From CAZSPL01 sp964608735 (GTDB lineage Bacteria > JAJVIF01 > JAPKYR01 > CAZSPL01): a DNA stretch of 56,307 nucleotides. A program made the position numbers and the translations under genes. Numbering within the stretch: the stretch's first letter is position 1; each line of letters begins with the position of its first letter. Under the pieces are notes generated by a model that was not told where the DNA came from, did no database searches, and saw nothing but the letters and a program-made list of their open reading frames with translations. Positions 1-8,755 of this stretch are shown in pieces. The DNA lies in assembly GCA_964608735.1 (NCBI GenBank), contig CAZSPL010000002.1, positions 1 through 56,307 of the forward strand. The letters run 5' to 3'.

Positions 1-769
1 GCTCGAACAGCCTGTACATTTCCTCGGGGGATTTATAATAGAGGTTGGTTCCCTCGAACTGGAGCCTGTCGGCGTCTGTGAGCTTCTTCCCGGTCTGAAT
101 GCAGAGCATGACATCCTGGTATTTCGCGTCGCCGGAATCGAGATAATGCGCGTCGTTCGTGGCAACCAGGCCGATTCCCTTCTCGTCGGCGAGCCGCTTA
201 AGCAGCGGCATGACCTTCTTCTCGTCGGCGATGCCATGGTCCTGCATCTCGATGAAGAAATTTTCGATGCCGTATGTCTGCAAGTACCAGTTGGCCGCAA
301 GGGTCGCGGCATCAAGATGTCCCATGTTCAGCAGGCGGGGGATTTCCCCCTGCAGGCAGGCGGTCATCGCGATAATGCCGTCGCTGTGTTCGCGAAGCAG
401 CTTCTTGTCGACCCGGGGGCGGTAGTGGAATCCGTCTTTATATGAAGCGCGTACGAGCTTGAGGAGGTTGAGGTAGCCCGATTTGTTTTTACATAAAAGC
501 ACGAGGTGGCTGTTATGCTGCGCTTCGCCATCCTTCCTGTCCTCGAGGGATTCCGTGACATAGAATTCGCATCCGACAATCGGCTTGACCCCGGCTCGAT
601 TGCAGCATTCGACGAATTCCATCACGCCGTACATGCCGCCGTGGTCGGTCAACGCGACGGCGGGCATGCCGTATTCGACGGTTCGCTCGGCAAGCCGGTT
701 TATCCTGATGATGCCATCGAGGATGCTGTATTCCGAGTGGACGTGAAGGTGTACGAATGGCTGTTTCAA
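1..769 (-). CDS. dnaE: DNA polymerase III alpha subunit, N-terminal part (runs off the window)
   Basis: Catalytic subunit of the replicative polymerase; only the first 256 codons, the PHP domain, lie in the window. The PHP signature HLHVHSEYS is at residues 7-15, followed by ALTDHGGMYG and later VATNDAHYL and DVMLCIQTGK, all typical of DnaE. The start is taken as TTG at 769, with an AAGGGA Shine-Dalgarno sequence lying inside the last codons of the upstream HEAT gene, whose TAA is only three bases before. No ATG in this frame fits the conserved N-terminus. The tight spacing implies cotranscription and probably translational coupling with the HEAT-repeat gene. DnaE rather than PolC is supported by the PHP domain sitting at the very N-terminus. 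Identification is certain; the C-terminal domains cannot be judged here. Confidence 0.95.
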   Translation of the reverse strand, partial: MKQPFVHLHVHSEYSILDGIIRINRLAERTVEYGMPAVALTDHGGMYGVMEFVECCNRAGVKPIVGCEFYVTESLEDRKDGEAQHNSHLVLLCKNKSGYLNLLKLVRASYKDGFHYRPRVDKKLLREHSDGIIAMTACLQGEIPRLLNMGHLDAATLAANWYLQTYGIENFFIEMQDHGIADEKKVMPLLKRLADEKGIGLVATNDAHYLDSGDAKYQDVMLCIQTGKKLTDADRLQFEGTNLYYKSPEEMYRLFE

Positions 770-772
770 GCG

Positions 773-2248
773 TTATCCCTTGTCATCGGTATCGAGATAT
801 TCAATCAGTGCGACAGCGGTATCGCATACGGTGTCCCTGACGCCCTTCGCGCGGGCGGCTTCTATCGCGGGCAATGCCTCGACGTCGCCGAACTCACCGA
901 GTGCGCGTACAATCGATGTCAGGACCTGGGTGGTATTCTCCTTGTCCACACGCAGCATCAACTGTTCGAGGGCTTCCGGCCGGTCCTTCATCCTGCCCAG
1001 GGCGGTCGCGGCGGATGAGCGGAGCATGTAGTTGATTTCCGACTCCCCCTTGAGCGTTTCGACAAGTAAAGCATATGTTTCATCGGACGTGAAATAGCCG
1101 AGGCTTTCAATCGCTTCCCGCCTCGTGTGCTCGTCATCATCGTCGTTACGCGCGATGCCGAGGAGGAACTGCTCAGCCCCGGAGTAATGCATCTCGGCAA
1201 GGGCGTGGAATGCGGCATACCGGAGATTCGAATCGAACCCCGGGTCCGATGCAATCTGCATGAGCCGCTGCCCGGCAGGCTGATATTCCGCCGAACCAAG
1301 GGCATATGTCGCCGGAATGGAAGTAATCGAATCTGGATACGCCGCGTCGATTATTGAAAGATATGCCTGCAGACGTGATTCATCCGCGAGCCTGCCCGCG
1401 GCATCGCCGACAGCGACACCAACTTCATATGATGTATCGACGAACATTTTTTCAAGATGGTCCAGGGCGAGGATGTCGCCGATCTGACCGAGGATATCGG
1501 CCGATGCCGCCCGGACCTCCGCCCGCCTGTCGGAAAGGGTTTCAATTATAAGGTCGAACGCGGTATCGCCCCGGCGGATAAGTTCGATCCTCGCGATTGG
1601 AGCGAGCAGGTCGACATATTGCAGCGCATCTATAAGCACGCGTGTACCTGGGTCGCCCTTGAGAGCAATGGCGGCATCGAGCGCCGCGAGTTTGACTTCC
1701 TTGCCGTAATCGAGCAGGGCGTTTATGAGAAATGTCGATTCCTGCTCCGGCTCGAAGTATTTCATCCCCGCTTTTATCACATCCGCTTTCTCGAAGACTT
1801 CACCGGCGTTGATATATATCCGGTTGATGATCCCGGGATCGATATCGACATCACGCGCGGACAGGAAACGCAGCGCCTGCACCTGTACGGCAGGGGAATT
1901 ATCATCGAGCATCGGTTGGACTATTCCCGGGTCAATATCAATGTTCAGATCGGTAATCACCTTGAGCGATTCCGCCACCTGGTTCGAATCGCCTGAGGAG
2001 AGAGTGCCGATGAGCGCCGGCGCGAAATGCTCCGGGTTCGATTCGATATTCTCATATGCGGCGCTCGCGATATCCGGGTCCGGGTCGGCAATGCGCGATA
2101 CGACAAATTCCGGGTTACGGCTCGATTCGACCTGCCCGCGAATCCGCGCGGGTTCGCCCGCCTTATACGCGTCGAGAATCAGCACCGCGACAACGGCCAG
2201 GACCAGCAGAATATAACGGTAATCGATATAGGAGAAAAATGTCCGCAA
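773..2248 (-). CDS. HEAT-repeat protein with N-terminal membrane helix
   Basis: A 491-residue protein starting at TTG (2248). Residues about 12-27 form one hydrophobic helix (YILLVLAVVAVLILDAY), after which the chain is a series of roughly 30-residue alpha-helical repeats of HEAT/armadillo type, with recurrent patterns such as DPDPDIASAAYE, DNSPAVQVQALRFL, DRRAEVRAASADILGQIGD and DEHTRREAIESLG. It is probably a signal-anchored scaffold, but which side the repeats face is not determined. HEAT repeats mediate protein-protein contacts and give no specific function. It lies three bases upstream of dnaE and provides the dnaE ribosome-binding site. A TATACT/TATTAT-rich stretch near 2285-2295 could hold its promoter, but no good -35 is seen. 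PBS-lyase-type HEAT proteins are an alternative family label. Confidence 0.85.
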   Translation of the reverse strand: MRTFFSYIDYRYILLVLAVVAVLILDAYKAGEPARIRGQVESSRNPEFVVSRIADPDPDIASAAYENIESNPEHFAPALIGTLSSGDSNQVAESLKVITDLNIDIDPGIVQPMLDDNSPAVQVQALRFLSARDVDIDPGIINRIYINAGEVFEKADVIKAGMKYFEPEQESTFLINALLDYGKEVKLAALDAAIALKGDPGTRVLIDALQYVDLLAPIARIELIRRGDTAFDLIIETLSDRRAEVRAASADILGQIGDILALDHLEKMFVDTSYEVGVAVGDAAGRLADESRLQAYLSIIDAAYPDSITSIPATYALGSAEYQPAGQRLMQIASDPGFDSNLRYAAFHALAEMHYSGAEQFLLGIARNDDDDEHTRREAIESLGYFTSDETYALLVETLKGESEINYMLRSSAATALGRMKDRPEALEQLMLRVDKENTTQVLTSIVRALGEFGDVEALPAIEAARAKGVRDTVCDTAVALIEYLDTDDKG

Positions 2249-2354
2249 CTATCAGTCCATCTCCATCCGCAAATGAAAGAATAATAGTATATGACTTTTT
2301 ACATGGGCGCGGGGATATTGTAAAGGGAAAAACGGTTGAAATTGAATAAAAGGG

Positions 2355-3344
2355 TCAGAGCGCGGCGATGAGGTCGACCGTAGTGCGGATTGCCGTATCG
2401 AGACAAACCGGCAGCCTCTTGAAATCCGACAGGGCAAGATTATGCACGCCGGGGTCAATGGTTATGACTTCGCAATCGAAGTCGGCGTTGATTACCATCT
2501 GTTCGAGCATACTAATATGGAGCTTGGTGAATTCATGCCCGATGATATCGTATGACTCGGCGATGGACTTGATGATATTCGTCCGCTGGTTTGCGAATTC
2601 GCCGGAGTAGCTTATATTCACGCCGACAAGCAGCAGTCCGCGGGTCTCCCTCCCGGCATGGTAGTCGTCACAAAAATGGGAGAATGCAGTAAGCACCGGG
2701 AAATTCTCGGCGATGCCGCCGTCGATGTATACCTGGCCGTTGAGCCTCTTCGGCCTGAACATAACCGGCGTCGCGAGGGATGCCCGGAGCATATCAACCA
2801 GAGTACCTTTCTCGATATTCGTTTTGCCGCTGCATTCCTGTGTTATCTCTATCGTGTCCGGTTTTTTGCCGACTCGAAGTATCGCCTTGCAGTTCTGGGA
2901 GCGATTGTATGCCAGTATCCTGAGGTCGCGTAAATCGATAAGCGGGTTATCGGCATGGCCGACAAGGCTGCCAAGGTATTTTTCGAGCTTGTTGCCGGTC
3001 AGGAATCCCGCTTTCTCGGCATTCATGGACGGTATCAGCGCCCTGAAAGCGGTGAAGAGGAAATATTCATAGATCTGTTCCTTCCTGAGCGACAGCATCG
3101 CATCCTCTATATCCGACGCTTTCAGGCCGGAAGCCCAGAGTCCGCCGGCGATGCTTCCCGCTGAGACGCCCCACAGTTCATCGACATGGATCTTCAGCAA
3201 CTCGAATATATGAAGCAATGGAAGATGGCATATGAGCCTTAGCCCTCCGCTGGAAAGAACAATGATGACCTTGCGGCCTTTCGCTTTTTCGCGAAGCGCC
3301 GAAAAACTCACGGCGGAAGAGTCTATCTGCTCAAGCATGCTCAT
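2355..3344 (-). CDS. Patatin-like phospholipase / acyl hydrolase
   Basis: Soluble serine acyl hydrolase of the patatin family, 329 residues. The oxyanion loop is seen as SSGGLRL (31-37), the nucleophile elbow as GVSAGS with Ser61, and the catalytic aspartate as YIDGG with Asp208, giving the Ser-Asp dyad of the family. No signal peptide is visible, so action on membrane phospholipids from the cytoplasmic face is the simplest inference. An upstream in-frame TTG at 3371 falls directly behind a -10 box and would precede the transcription start, so ATG at 3344 is preferred; ATG at 3338 is equally possible and neither has a strong Shine-Dalgarno. It has its own promoter and is not obviously in an operon with the HEAT/dnaE pair. 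The physiological lipid is unknown. Confidence 0.88.
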   Translation of the reverse strand: MSMLEQIDSSAVSFSALREKAKGRKVIIVLSSGGLRLICHLPLLHIFELLKIHVDELWGVSAGSIAGGLWASGLKASDIEDAMLSLRKEQIYEYFLFTAFRALIPSMNAEKAGFLTGNKLEKYLGSLVGHADNPLIDLRDLRILAYNRSQNCKAILRVGKKPDTIEITQECSGKTNIEKGTLVDMLRASLATPVMFRPKRLNGQVYIDGGIAENFPVLTAFSHFCDDYHAGRETRGLLLVGVNISYSGEFANQRTNIIKSIAESYDIIGHEFTKLHISMLEQMVINADFDCEVITIDPGVHNLALSDFKRLPVCLDTAIRTTVDLIAAL

Positions 3345-3370
3345 TCGAACAACCAGGTAACAAAGGAGCA

Positions 3371-3400
3371 ATTATAGTTGCCCCCGTAGAATAGAATCAA
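3371..3400 (-). promoter_or_regulatory. Sigma-70-type promoter of the patatin gene
   Basis: On the minus strand, TTGATT (3400-3395), an 18-base spacer and a perfect TATAAT (3376-3371). The expected transcription start is near 3364, about 20 bases before the chosen ATG, which excludes the upstream TTG as start codon. Confidence 0.6.
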
Positions 3401-3473
3401 GATACAGCCTGCAGGAATCACCTATCAGATGAAACACCAGTTAATGTAATCGAAGCTTTAAGCAAATCGATTA

Positions 3474-5360
3474 TCATCGAATGGGGCGCTTGAACGTGTG
3501 CGCGAACCATTCTTCATCGAGCACGACAACGGCCGGACGTCCGTGAGGGCAATTGAACCCGCGGCGTCCGCCGAGGTGCCCCGCCAGCGCGCTTATTTCT
3601 TCACGGCTGAGACTTGTACCGGCTTTGACCGCCGCTTTACATGACGCGCTGACCATGAATTTTTCTTCGAACTTGTCCCCCTTGAGTTCTCCCACTTCAT
3701 CGAAAAGCTCCAACAGATGCCGCTTGATATCCGCATGCCCGATGAAATGCGGAAGCGCCCTCACGATAAAAGTCCCGCCGCCGAAGTCCTCGAGCTCGTA
3801 GCCCATCCTCGAAAGGAATCGCCCATTCTCGCGGATTATCTCGCCGGCTTCCGGGGTGAATTCGACCGTCAATACGAAAAGCAGCTTCTGCGATGCGGCC
3901 CCCTTGTCAGCGGCATTCCTGAATTCCCTGTAGATGATCGTCTCATGGAGGTTGTGCTGATCGGCGATATATACGAGGCCGTCCTTCTTCAGGATGATGT
4001 ATGTGTTATAAGCCTGTATCGCATCACCGAGACCGACGGAAGCCGTTTGAGCGTCCTCGCCCGCGACGTGTATCGTTTCGACGGAAGCTTCGCGGGATGT
4101 TCTGATTTCAGTTGGAAGATATTGCTGTCCCGATGAGGGGGTTCTTCGATCGTGGGATATTTCATCAAGGATTTCTTCGAGGGTCCCGGGATATTTTCTC
4201 TTCGGCTGATAGGACACGAATGACGTCGTTTCGCCCGTGTTGTCGCCCTCGAATTGCCCGACCGCGCCAATCGGGGTGGAATCTTCGATATGCGGCGATC
4301 CCTCACCCGGCTCGAAATTATCACCGGTCGGGACATCACCGACTTCCCGCCGCAGGGCTTCGGTGCAGGCGCGCTGAACGCCGTCGTACACGGCCCTCGG
4401 AGCGGACAGCCGTACTTCGCGCTTATGCGGATGCACGTTGACATCGACCGTGGCGGGATCGATGGATACATCGAGTATGCACAGCGGTTTGCGTCCCGGC
4501 TGAATCCGTCGTTCGAAGGCGCGTTCGAGCGCGAGCGAAAGACCGATGTCGAAAATAATCCTGCCGTTGATAGTGAAATTCTGGTCCTTGCGCGTGGTGC
4601 GGTTCAGTTCGGTATCCGAAATCTGCCCCTTGATGCCGACCTGCTGGTCCCTGAATACAACCGGGATGAAATGGCGCGCCTCATTCTTGCCGAATACCGA
4701 GAGGAGGACATCCTGTATGCCTGCGCCGGAAGTCTGGAGGTTCAGCCTGCCGTCGTGGATTAGCTCGACCGCAATATGCGGATAGGCCAGGGCGAATCGA
4801 GTTACCACTTCGGCGCACCGGGCATATTCCGCCGATGACGATTTGAGGAATTTGCGTCGCGCGGGCGTGTTGTGGAAGATTGAGTTGGCTTCGATCGATG
4901 TCCCCACCGGATGCGCGACAGGCTTGATTTCCCTTTCGCCGTTGACGAACCGAAGCGATGTCCCGGCATCCTCCCCCCTGTGGCGCGTGCGAAGCTCAAA
5001 CTGCGTCACGGTGGCGATGGAGTAGAGGGCTTCGCCCCTGAATCCGAGCGTGCCGACATTATCGAGGTCGTCGATGTCGTGGATCTTGCTTGTGACGTGG
5101 CGGTCCATCAAAAGGGGTACATCCTCGGCGGCGATGCCGATCCCGTTGTCGGTAATCTTGATGCCGGTAAGTCCGCCGTTTGACAGCTCGACGGTGATAC
5201 GCATCGCGCCGGCATCGATGGCATTCTCCACCAATTCCTTGACGACCGACGACGGGCGGTCGATAACCTCGCCCGCGGCGATACGCTTGATCGTCTCGCT
5301 ATCCAGTTTTCGTATAATGCCCAATCGATACGACCTTCGAACATCGCTCTTCGCTGACAT
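3474..5360 (-). CDS. mutL: DNA mismatch repair protein MutL
   Basis: GHKL-ATPase mismatch-repair mediator, up to 628 residues. ATPase motifs are intact: KELVENAIDAG (41-51) with catalytic Glu42 and Mg-binding Asn46, TDNGIGI (70-76), and LGFRGEALYSI (about 106-116). The C-terminal dimerisation domain carries SCKAAVKAG (about 571) and CPHGRP (about 601). The endonuclease metal motif, normally DQHA-x2-E-x4-E, reads DQHNLHETIIYRE near 464-476, with Ala replaced by Asn and the second Glu displaced by one. No MutS is in the window. Start is uncertain: ATG at 5360 lies only three bases behind a TACAAT -10 box, so TTG at 5324 (before GIIRKLDSET, with AAGG upstream) may be the real start. Identity is certain. 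Confidence 0.97.
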   Translation of the reverse strand: MSAKSDVRRSYRLGIIRKLDSETIKRIAAGEVIDRPSSVVKELVENAIDAGAMRITVELSNGGLTGIKITDNGIGIAAEDVPLLMDRHVTSKIHDIDDLDNVGTLGFRGEALYSIATVTQFELRTRHRGEDAGTSLRFVNGEREIKPVAHPVGTSIEANSIFHNTPARRKFLKSSSAEYARCAEVVTRFALAYPHIAVELIHDGRLNLQTSGAGIQDVLLSVFGKNEARHFIPVVFRDQQVGIKGQISDTELNRTTRKDQNFTINGRIIFDIGLSLALERAFERRIQPGRKPLCILDVSIDPATVDVNVHPHKREVRLSAPRAVYDGVQRACTEALRREVGDVPTGDNFEPGEGSPHIEDSTPIGAVGQFEGDNTGETTSFVSYQPKRKYPGTLEEILDEISHDRRTPSSGQQYLPTEIRTSREASVETIHVAGEDAQTASVGLGDAIQAYNTYIILKKDGLVYIADQHNLHETIIYREFRNAADKGAASQKLLFVLTVEFTPEAGEIIRENGRFLSRMGYELEDFGGGTFIVRALPHFIGHADIKRHLLELFDEVGELKGDKFEEKFMVSASCKAAVKAGTSLSREEISALAGHLGGRRGFNCPHGRPAVVVLDEEWFAHTFKRPIR

Positions 5361-5363
5361 TGC

Positions 5364-5372
5364 ATTGTAGCA
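5364..5372 (-). promoter_or_regulatory. Extended -10 promoter of mutL
   Basis: TGCTACAAT on the minus strand, a TGn-extended -10 box. Predicted transcription start is about 5357, inside or just past the annotated ATG, which argues for a leaderless message or for use of the downstream TTG at 5324. No -35 hexamer is recognisable. Confidence 0.5.
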
Positions 5373-5404
5373 GGGAACAGGGGGGAGGTAAAAGAGAAGG
5401 ATAT

Positions 5405-5440
5405 GCAGAACCCGCCCTATACTGCAAGGGCGGGTTCAGC
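5405..5440 (-). terminator. Hairpin downstream of the redox operon
   Basis: A perfect 11-bp inverted repeat (5408-5418 with 5427-5437, loop of 8), extended by two further pairs across one mismatch. It lies about 100 bases past the TlpA-like stop codon and before mutL. No immediate T-run follows on the minus strand (CTTCTCTTTT comes about 10 bases later), so it could equally be an mRNA 3'-end stabiliser. Confidence 0.5.
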
Positions 5441-5537
5441 AAGAAATGATCGAAAAAGGGTAGTTGCAATTTCAGCTTTTAATATACTATCGAACTTAAG
5501 CTCCCGCAAGGGGAGTTAAGGAATATTTATCAGACTT

Positions 5538-6149
5538 TTATTCAGCGCCTTCCGCGGGTTCCGTCTCCTCGGGAGGCTCGGCCGCTTCAGGCACGGTGTC
5601 TTCCATCGGCGCGGTCGGGGCTTTCGCGATAAGCGGTGCTACGATTTTATCAAGCTCCTCGAAATCGTGCCCGCCCTGTCCCTTGTAGACGATGAACCCG
5701 TCGCGGTCTATGAAATAGGTGGTCGGGAATACGGACGGTTCTTTCCACAATGGAGTGTCGCTGTCCTTGGCTATACCGACGATGAATGGCTGTGGGTTCT
5801 GGTCGATGAAATTCTGCACCTCTTTTATCCCGGGGTCGGTGTTCATCCCGATGATGTTGATATCATCGCCGTACTTCTCCCTCAGCGTCGCGAAATGCGG
5901 GAACATCTTGCGGCATGGCGAGCACGCGACGAACCAGTAGTCGACGATGAGAACCTTTCCCTTGAAGTTGTCGGGGGTGAGGGTCTGGCCATCAAGCGTT
6001 TTAATAGTGAATTCAATCTTCTTGCCGATTATCGGGTCTTTCTGACCGGCGTCGTTTGTATCCTTGTTTTTTCCCCCGCCATTGCAGGCAGGCGTAAGGG
6101 CAAAAATCATGATGAGGAATAAAATCAGGACTATTCTTGTTGCTTTCAT
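5538..6149 (-). CDS. TlpA/ResA-like thiol-disulfide oxidoreductase lipoprotein
   Basis: A 203-residue extracytoplasmic thioredoxin-fold protein. A lipoprotein signal ends at LTPAC (Cys22). The redox motif is Cys76-Ser-Pro-Cys79 in DYWFVACSPCRKMFPH, and the cis-Pro strand is FPTTYFIDRDG. The C-terminal tail is Glu/Pro-rich. The ATG at 6149 is chosen because AGGAG sits six bases before it; the ATG at 6155 abuts that sequence. It is the last gene of a three-gene operon with a GltD-NapH-like fusion and a CxxC microprotein, which suggests that its disulfide receives or gives electrons through the membrane iron-sulfur protein. Members of the family reduce cytochrome c apoproteins or other exported thiols; no cytochrome maturation gene is nearby, so the target is unknown. 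Confidence 0.9.
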   Translation of the reverse strand: MKATRIVLILFLIMIFALTPACNGGGKNKDTNDAGQKDPIIGKKIEFTIKTLDGQTLTPDNFKGKVLIVDYWFVACSPCRKMFPHFATLREKYGDDINIIGMNTDPGIKEVQNFIDQNPQPFIVGIAKDSDTPLWKEPSVFPTTYFIDRDGFIVYKGQGGHDFEELDKIVAPLIAKAPTAPMEDTVPEAAEPPEETEPAEGAE

Positions 6150-6158
6150 ATCCATCTC

Positions 6159-8591
6159 CTACGAAACAGGTGACTTAGTTATATCCTTGCCGGTTTCCTT
6201 TTTCAAGCGCCTGAAGATTTCAGACGCGGATTCCAGTCCCGCGATTTCATAATTGAGGCTCCCCATCTGGCATGCGTTTATGCACTGCATGCACCTGATG
6301 CAGTCCCCGGACATGACTTCCTTGTGCGGTATGATGTCGACAGGGCATACGGACGCGCACGAGTTGCAGTCATCGCACCGGGCTTCATCGACGCGTATGC
6401 GCAGGATCGAGTTACGGTTGAACATCGACCAGAACGCGCCAAGGGGGCAGGTGGTACGGCAGAAGGGGCGTTTCGAGATTATCATCCAAAGAATGAAAAT
6501 TATCAGGATAGTCAGCTTGATAGGGAAATAGACTTTCAACTGGTCCCTCAAGCCGGCATCGGCGGAAATCAGCGGTATGCCGCCGACAAGGGTTCCCGAG
6601 GGGCATATGGTCTTGCAGAACCATGGTCCCAGGCCCATGCCGTATTCATCGACGAGGAATATCGGCAGAAGCACCACCGCTACTACGAGGACTATGTATT
6701 TCAAGTATTTCAGGAACCCGGGAATTCGAAGGCGTATGGGGGAGGGGATTTTATACATCAAGTCCTGGAACAGGCCGAACGGGCACAACCATCCGCACGC
6801 GGCGCGTCCGACCGCCGCGCCTATCATCCCGAGAAATCCGATGATGTAGAAGCCGATGAGGTCGAGGGAACCTGCGCTGAAATTGTTCTTCGAATTGTTC
6901 AGCCAGAACTGGAACGCTCCCACCGGGCAGGCGGCGATCGCCGAGGGGCATGAATAGCAATGCAATCCGGGGATGCAGGTCGATTTAATCTGCCCCTGGT
7001 AAATGGTGGCGGTCTTGTCCCTGAATGTCAGATAGAATCCGGGCCACCATGAATTGAATACGAGAAGGGATGAAAACTGCACGAACCTTCGCGCCCTGGA
7101 ATCCGGTTTCACTTCGAGGTCGCATTGCAGGCATCGGTTGGCTTCGCGTACCGCATCATCCTCGGAATAAACGACCTCCACATCATCGAATGTATTCCTC
7201 CTTTCGGAAGCCGCTCGTTGCCGGATTGGGGTCCGGTCGAGGGAGAAAATCTCACCCCCGAGGCCATATTTCCTGTATCCGGGATGCTTCTTCGGAACGG
7301 GCAGCGGCACGGGCCTTACGGTCTCGCCGCGAAGATATTGGCCGATGGATGCGGCGGCGATCTTCCCGGCGGCGATGGCTTCGATGAGCGATGCCGGCCC
7401 TGAAACGCAGTCGCCGCCGGCGAATATTCCTTCTGCCGACGTGGCAAGGGTTCCCGGGTTGACCGAGATCCCTCCCCAGGGCTCGACATGCACTGGAAGG
7501 TCGCTTGTATCGATCAACGATTCGGGATGCTCCCCAATCGCGACGTAGATCCTGTCCGCGATGTAGCTCGATGTGATGGATTCATCGAACTTGTGCACCA
7601 ACCTTCCCTGGTCGTCTATCGTATCGACGAAGCGCTTGAATGTAATCCGCTTCGCGCCGTTGATTTTCTCGATCCTGACGGGCATCCACCCGATGTTGAT
7701 ATTGACGCCCTCGGCTTCGGCGGCGGCTATTTCGCCGGGCATGGCGCGCATATGCTCGCGTCGCCTGCGGTAGAATATATCGACATCCTTCGCGCCGAGA
7801 CGTACCGCCGTGCGCGCTACATCCATCGCCGCGTTACCGCCGCCGATTACCGCCACGCGTTCGCCAACCGAGACGTTTTCGCCGGTCTTAACTTTGTTCA
7901 GCAATTCGAGCCCGCTCTCGACGCCGGGAAGTTCCTCCCCATCGACAGCGAGCTTCCAGTCGGCCCATGCGCCGGTGGCTATGAAGACCGCATCGAAACT
8001 TTCGTTCAGCTTTTTCAGTGAGAAATCGCGTCCGAGGGCCTGGTTGCATTTAATCTCGACCCCCGAGGCAAGGATATTATCGAGGTCGAATTGGAAGTCG
8101 TCCCGGGGCAGGCGGTAATCCGGGATGATCGCGGCGAGCATTCCGCCGGGCTTTTCGGACGCCTCGAATATAGTGACCGAATGCCCTTCCCTGCACAGGT
8201 TGTATGCCGCGGTCAATCCTGACGGCCCGGCACCGACGATTGCCACTTTTTTGCCGGTGGCTGGGACATCGAGCGGACGGGACTTGATCCCGTTCTTCCG
8301 GGCATGCTCAATCGCGAAACGCTTCAGCGCCCTGATCGATATCGGTTCGCCGACTTCGCCTGCCCGGCATTTAATTTCGCACGGATGAGAGCATACGCGC
8401 CCGCAGGAGAGTCCGAACGGATTATCCGCAAGTATCACGTCGTATGCCTTATCGAAATCCCGGTTCGCGATATGCCGTATATACAGCGCGGCCTTCGTGT
8501 CGATCGGGCATGCCGCCTGGCATGGGGGATTCAATCCGAGCGCGCAGATCCCGCCTATGCAAGCTGTTTTGTTTTCAAGGTTTACTGCCAT
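6159..8591 (-). CDS. Fusion of GltD-like NAD(P)H oxidoreductase with NapH/CcoG-like membrane ferredoxin
   Basis: An 810-residue fusion. Residues 1-105 are an Fe-S N-domain of the GltD/dihydropyrimidine-dehydrogenase type (Cys11, 16, 24, 28, then CGRVCSHPCEIKC). Next is a FAD Rossmann motif VAIVGAGPSGL (about 114), then an NAD(P)H motif VAVIGGGNAAMDVA (about 242). From about 510 the chain becomes a multi-helix membrane protein with paired motifs CGWLCPFGL, CKTICPSGT and CRTTCPLGA, then a two-cluster ferredoxin end (CDDCNSCASVCP and CIRCMQCINAC). NapH/CcoG-type proteins pass electrons across or along the membrane. The fusion therefore reads as a cytoplasmic NAD(P)H-to-membrane Fe-S electron conduit. 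It starts seven bases after the microprotein stop and ends ten bases before the TlpA-like ATG. The terminal acceptor is unknown. Confidence 0.9.
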   Translation of the reverse strand: MAVNLENKTACIGGICALGLNPPCQAACPIDTKAALYIRHIANRDFDKAYDVILADNPFGLSCGRVCSHPCEIKCRAGEVGEPISIRALKRFAIEHARKNGIKSRPLDVPATGKKVAIVGAGPSGLTAAYNLCREGHSVTIFEASEKPGGMLAAIIPDYRLPRDDFQFDLDNILASGVEIKCNQALGRDFSLKKLNESFDAVFIATGAWADWKLAVDGEELPGVESGLELLNKVKTGENVSVGERVAVIGGGNAAMDVARTAVRLGAKDVDIFYRRRREHMRAMPGEIAAAEAEGVNINIGWMPVRIEKINGAKRITFKRFVDTIDDQGRLVHKFDESITSSYIADRIYVAIGEHPESLIDTSDLPVHVEPWGGISVNPGTLATSAEGIFAGGDCVSGPASLIEAIAAGKIAAASIGQYLRGETVRPVPLPVPKKHPGYRKYGLGGEIFSLDRTPIRQRAASERRNTFDDVEVVYSEDDAVREANRCLQCDLEVKPDSRARRFVQFSSLLVFNSWWPGFYLTFRDKTATIYQGQIKSTCIPGLHCYSCPSAIAACPVGAFQFWLNNSKNNFSAGSLDLIGFYIIGFLGMIGAAVGRAACGWLCPFGLFQDLMYKIPSPIRLRIPGFLKYLKYIVLVVAVVLLPIFLVDEYGMGLGPWFCKTICPSGTLVGGIPLISADAGLRDQLKVYFPIKLTILIIFILWMIISKRPFCRTTCPLGAFWSMFNRNSILRIRVDEARCDDCNSCASVCPVDIIPHKEVMSGDCIRCMQCINACQMGSLNYEIAGLESASEIFRRLKKETGKDITKSPVS

Positions 8592-8598
8592 CGCTCAC

Positions 8599-8733
8599 CT
8601 ACCCTATCCCTATGCATTCAAGACAAATCTTTACGGCTTTACCGAGCATGCTCTGCGGGTCGCCCCACATAATGCCGATAGTGAAGATGATCAGGAATGC
8701 GATGAAGATGATGTAAGGCTTCTTATCTTTCAT
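8599..8733 (-). CDS. CD1871A-family CxxC microprotein
   Basis: A 44-codon gene starting at ATG 8733. The protein is a single hydrophobic helix (YIIFIAFLIIFTIGIMW) followed by a short tail that ends in ICLECIGIG. A C-terminal CLECIGIG after one membrane helix is the hallmark, as I recall it, of the CD1871A family of CxxC microproteins, which tend to sit beside iron-sulfur membrane proteins. Here it is the first gene of the operon, seven bases before the GltD-NapH-like fusion, and has its own promoter. The two cysteines (37 and 40) could bind a cluster or exchange disulfides with the TlpA-like partner. No biochemical role is established, to my knowledge. Confidence 0.8.
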   Translation of the reverse strand: MKDKKPYIIFIAFLIIFTIGIMWGDPQSMLGKAVKICLECIGIG

Positions 8734-8755
8734 ATTCGTCACCTGTTGAGCGGTG

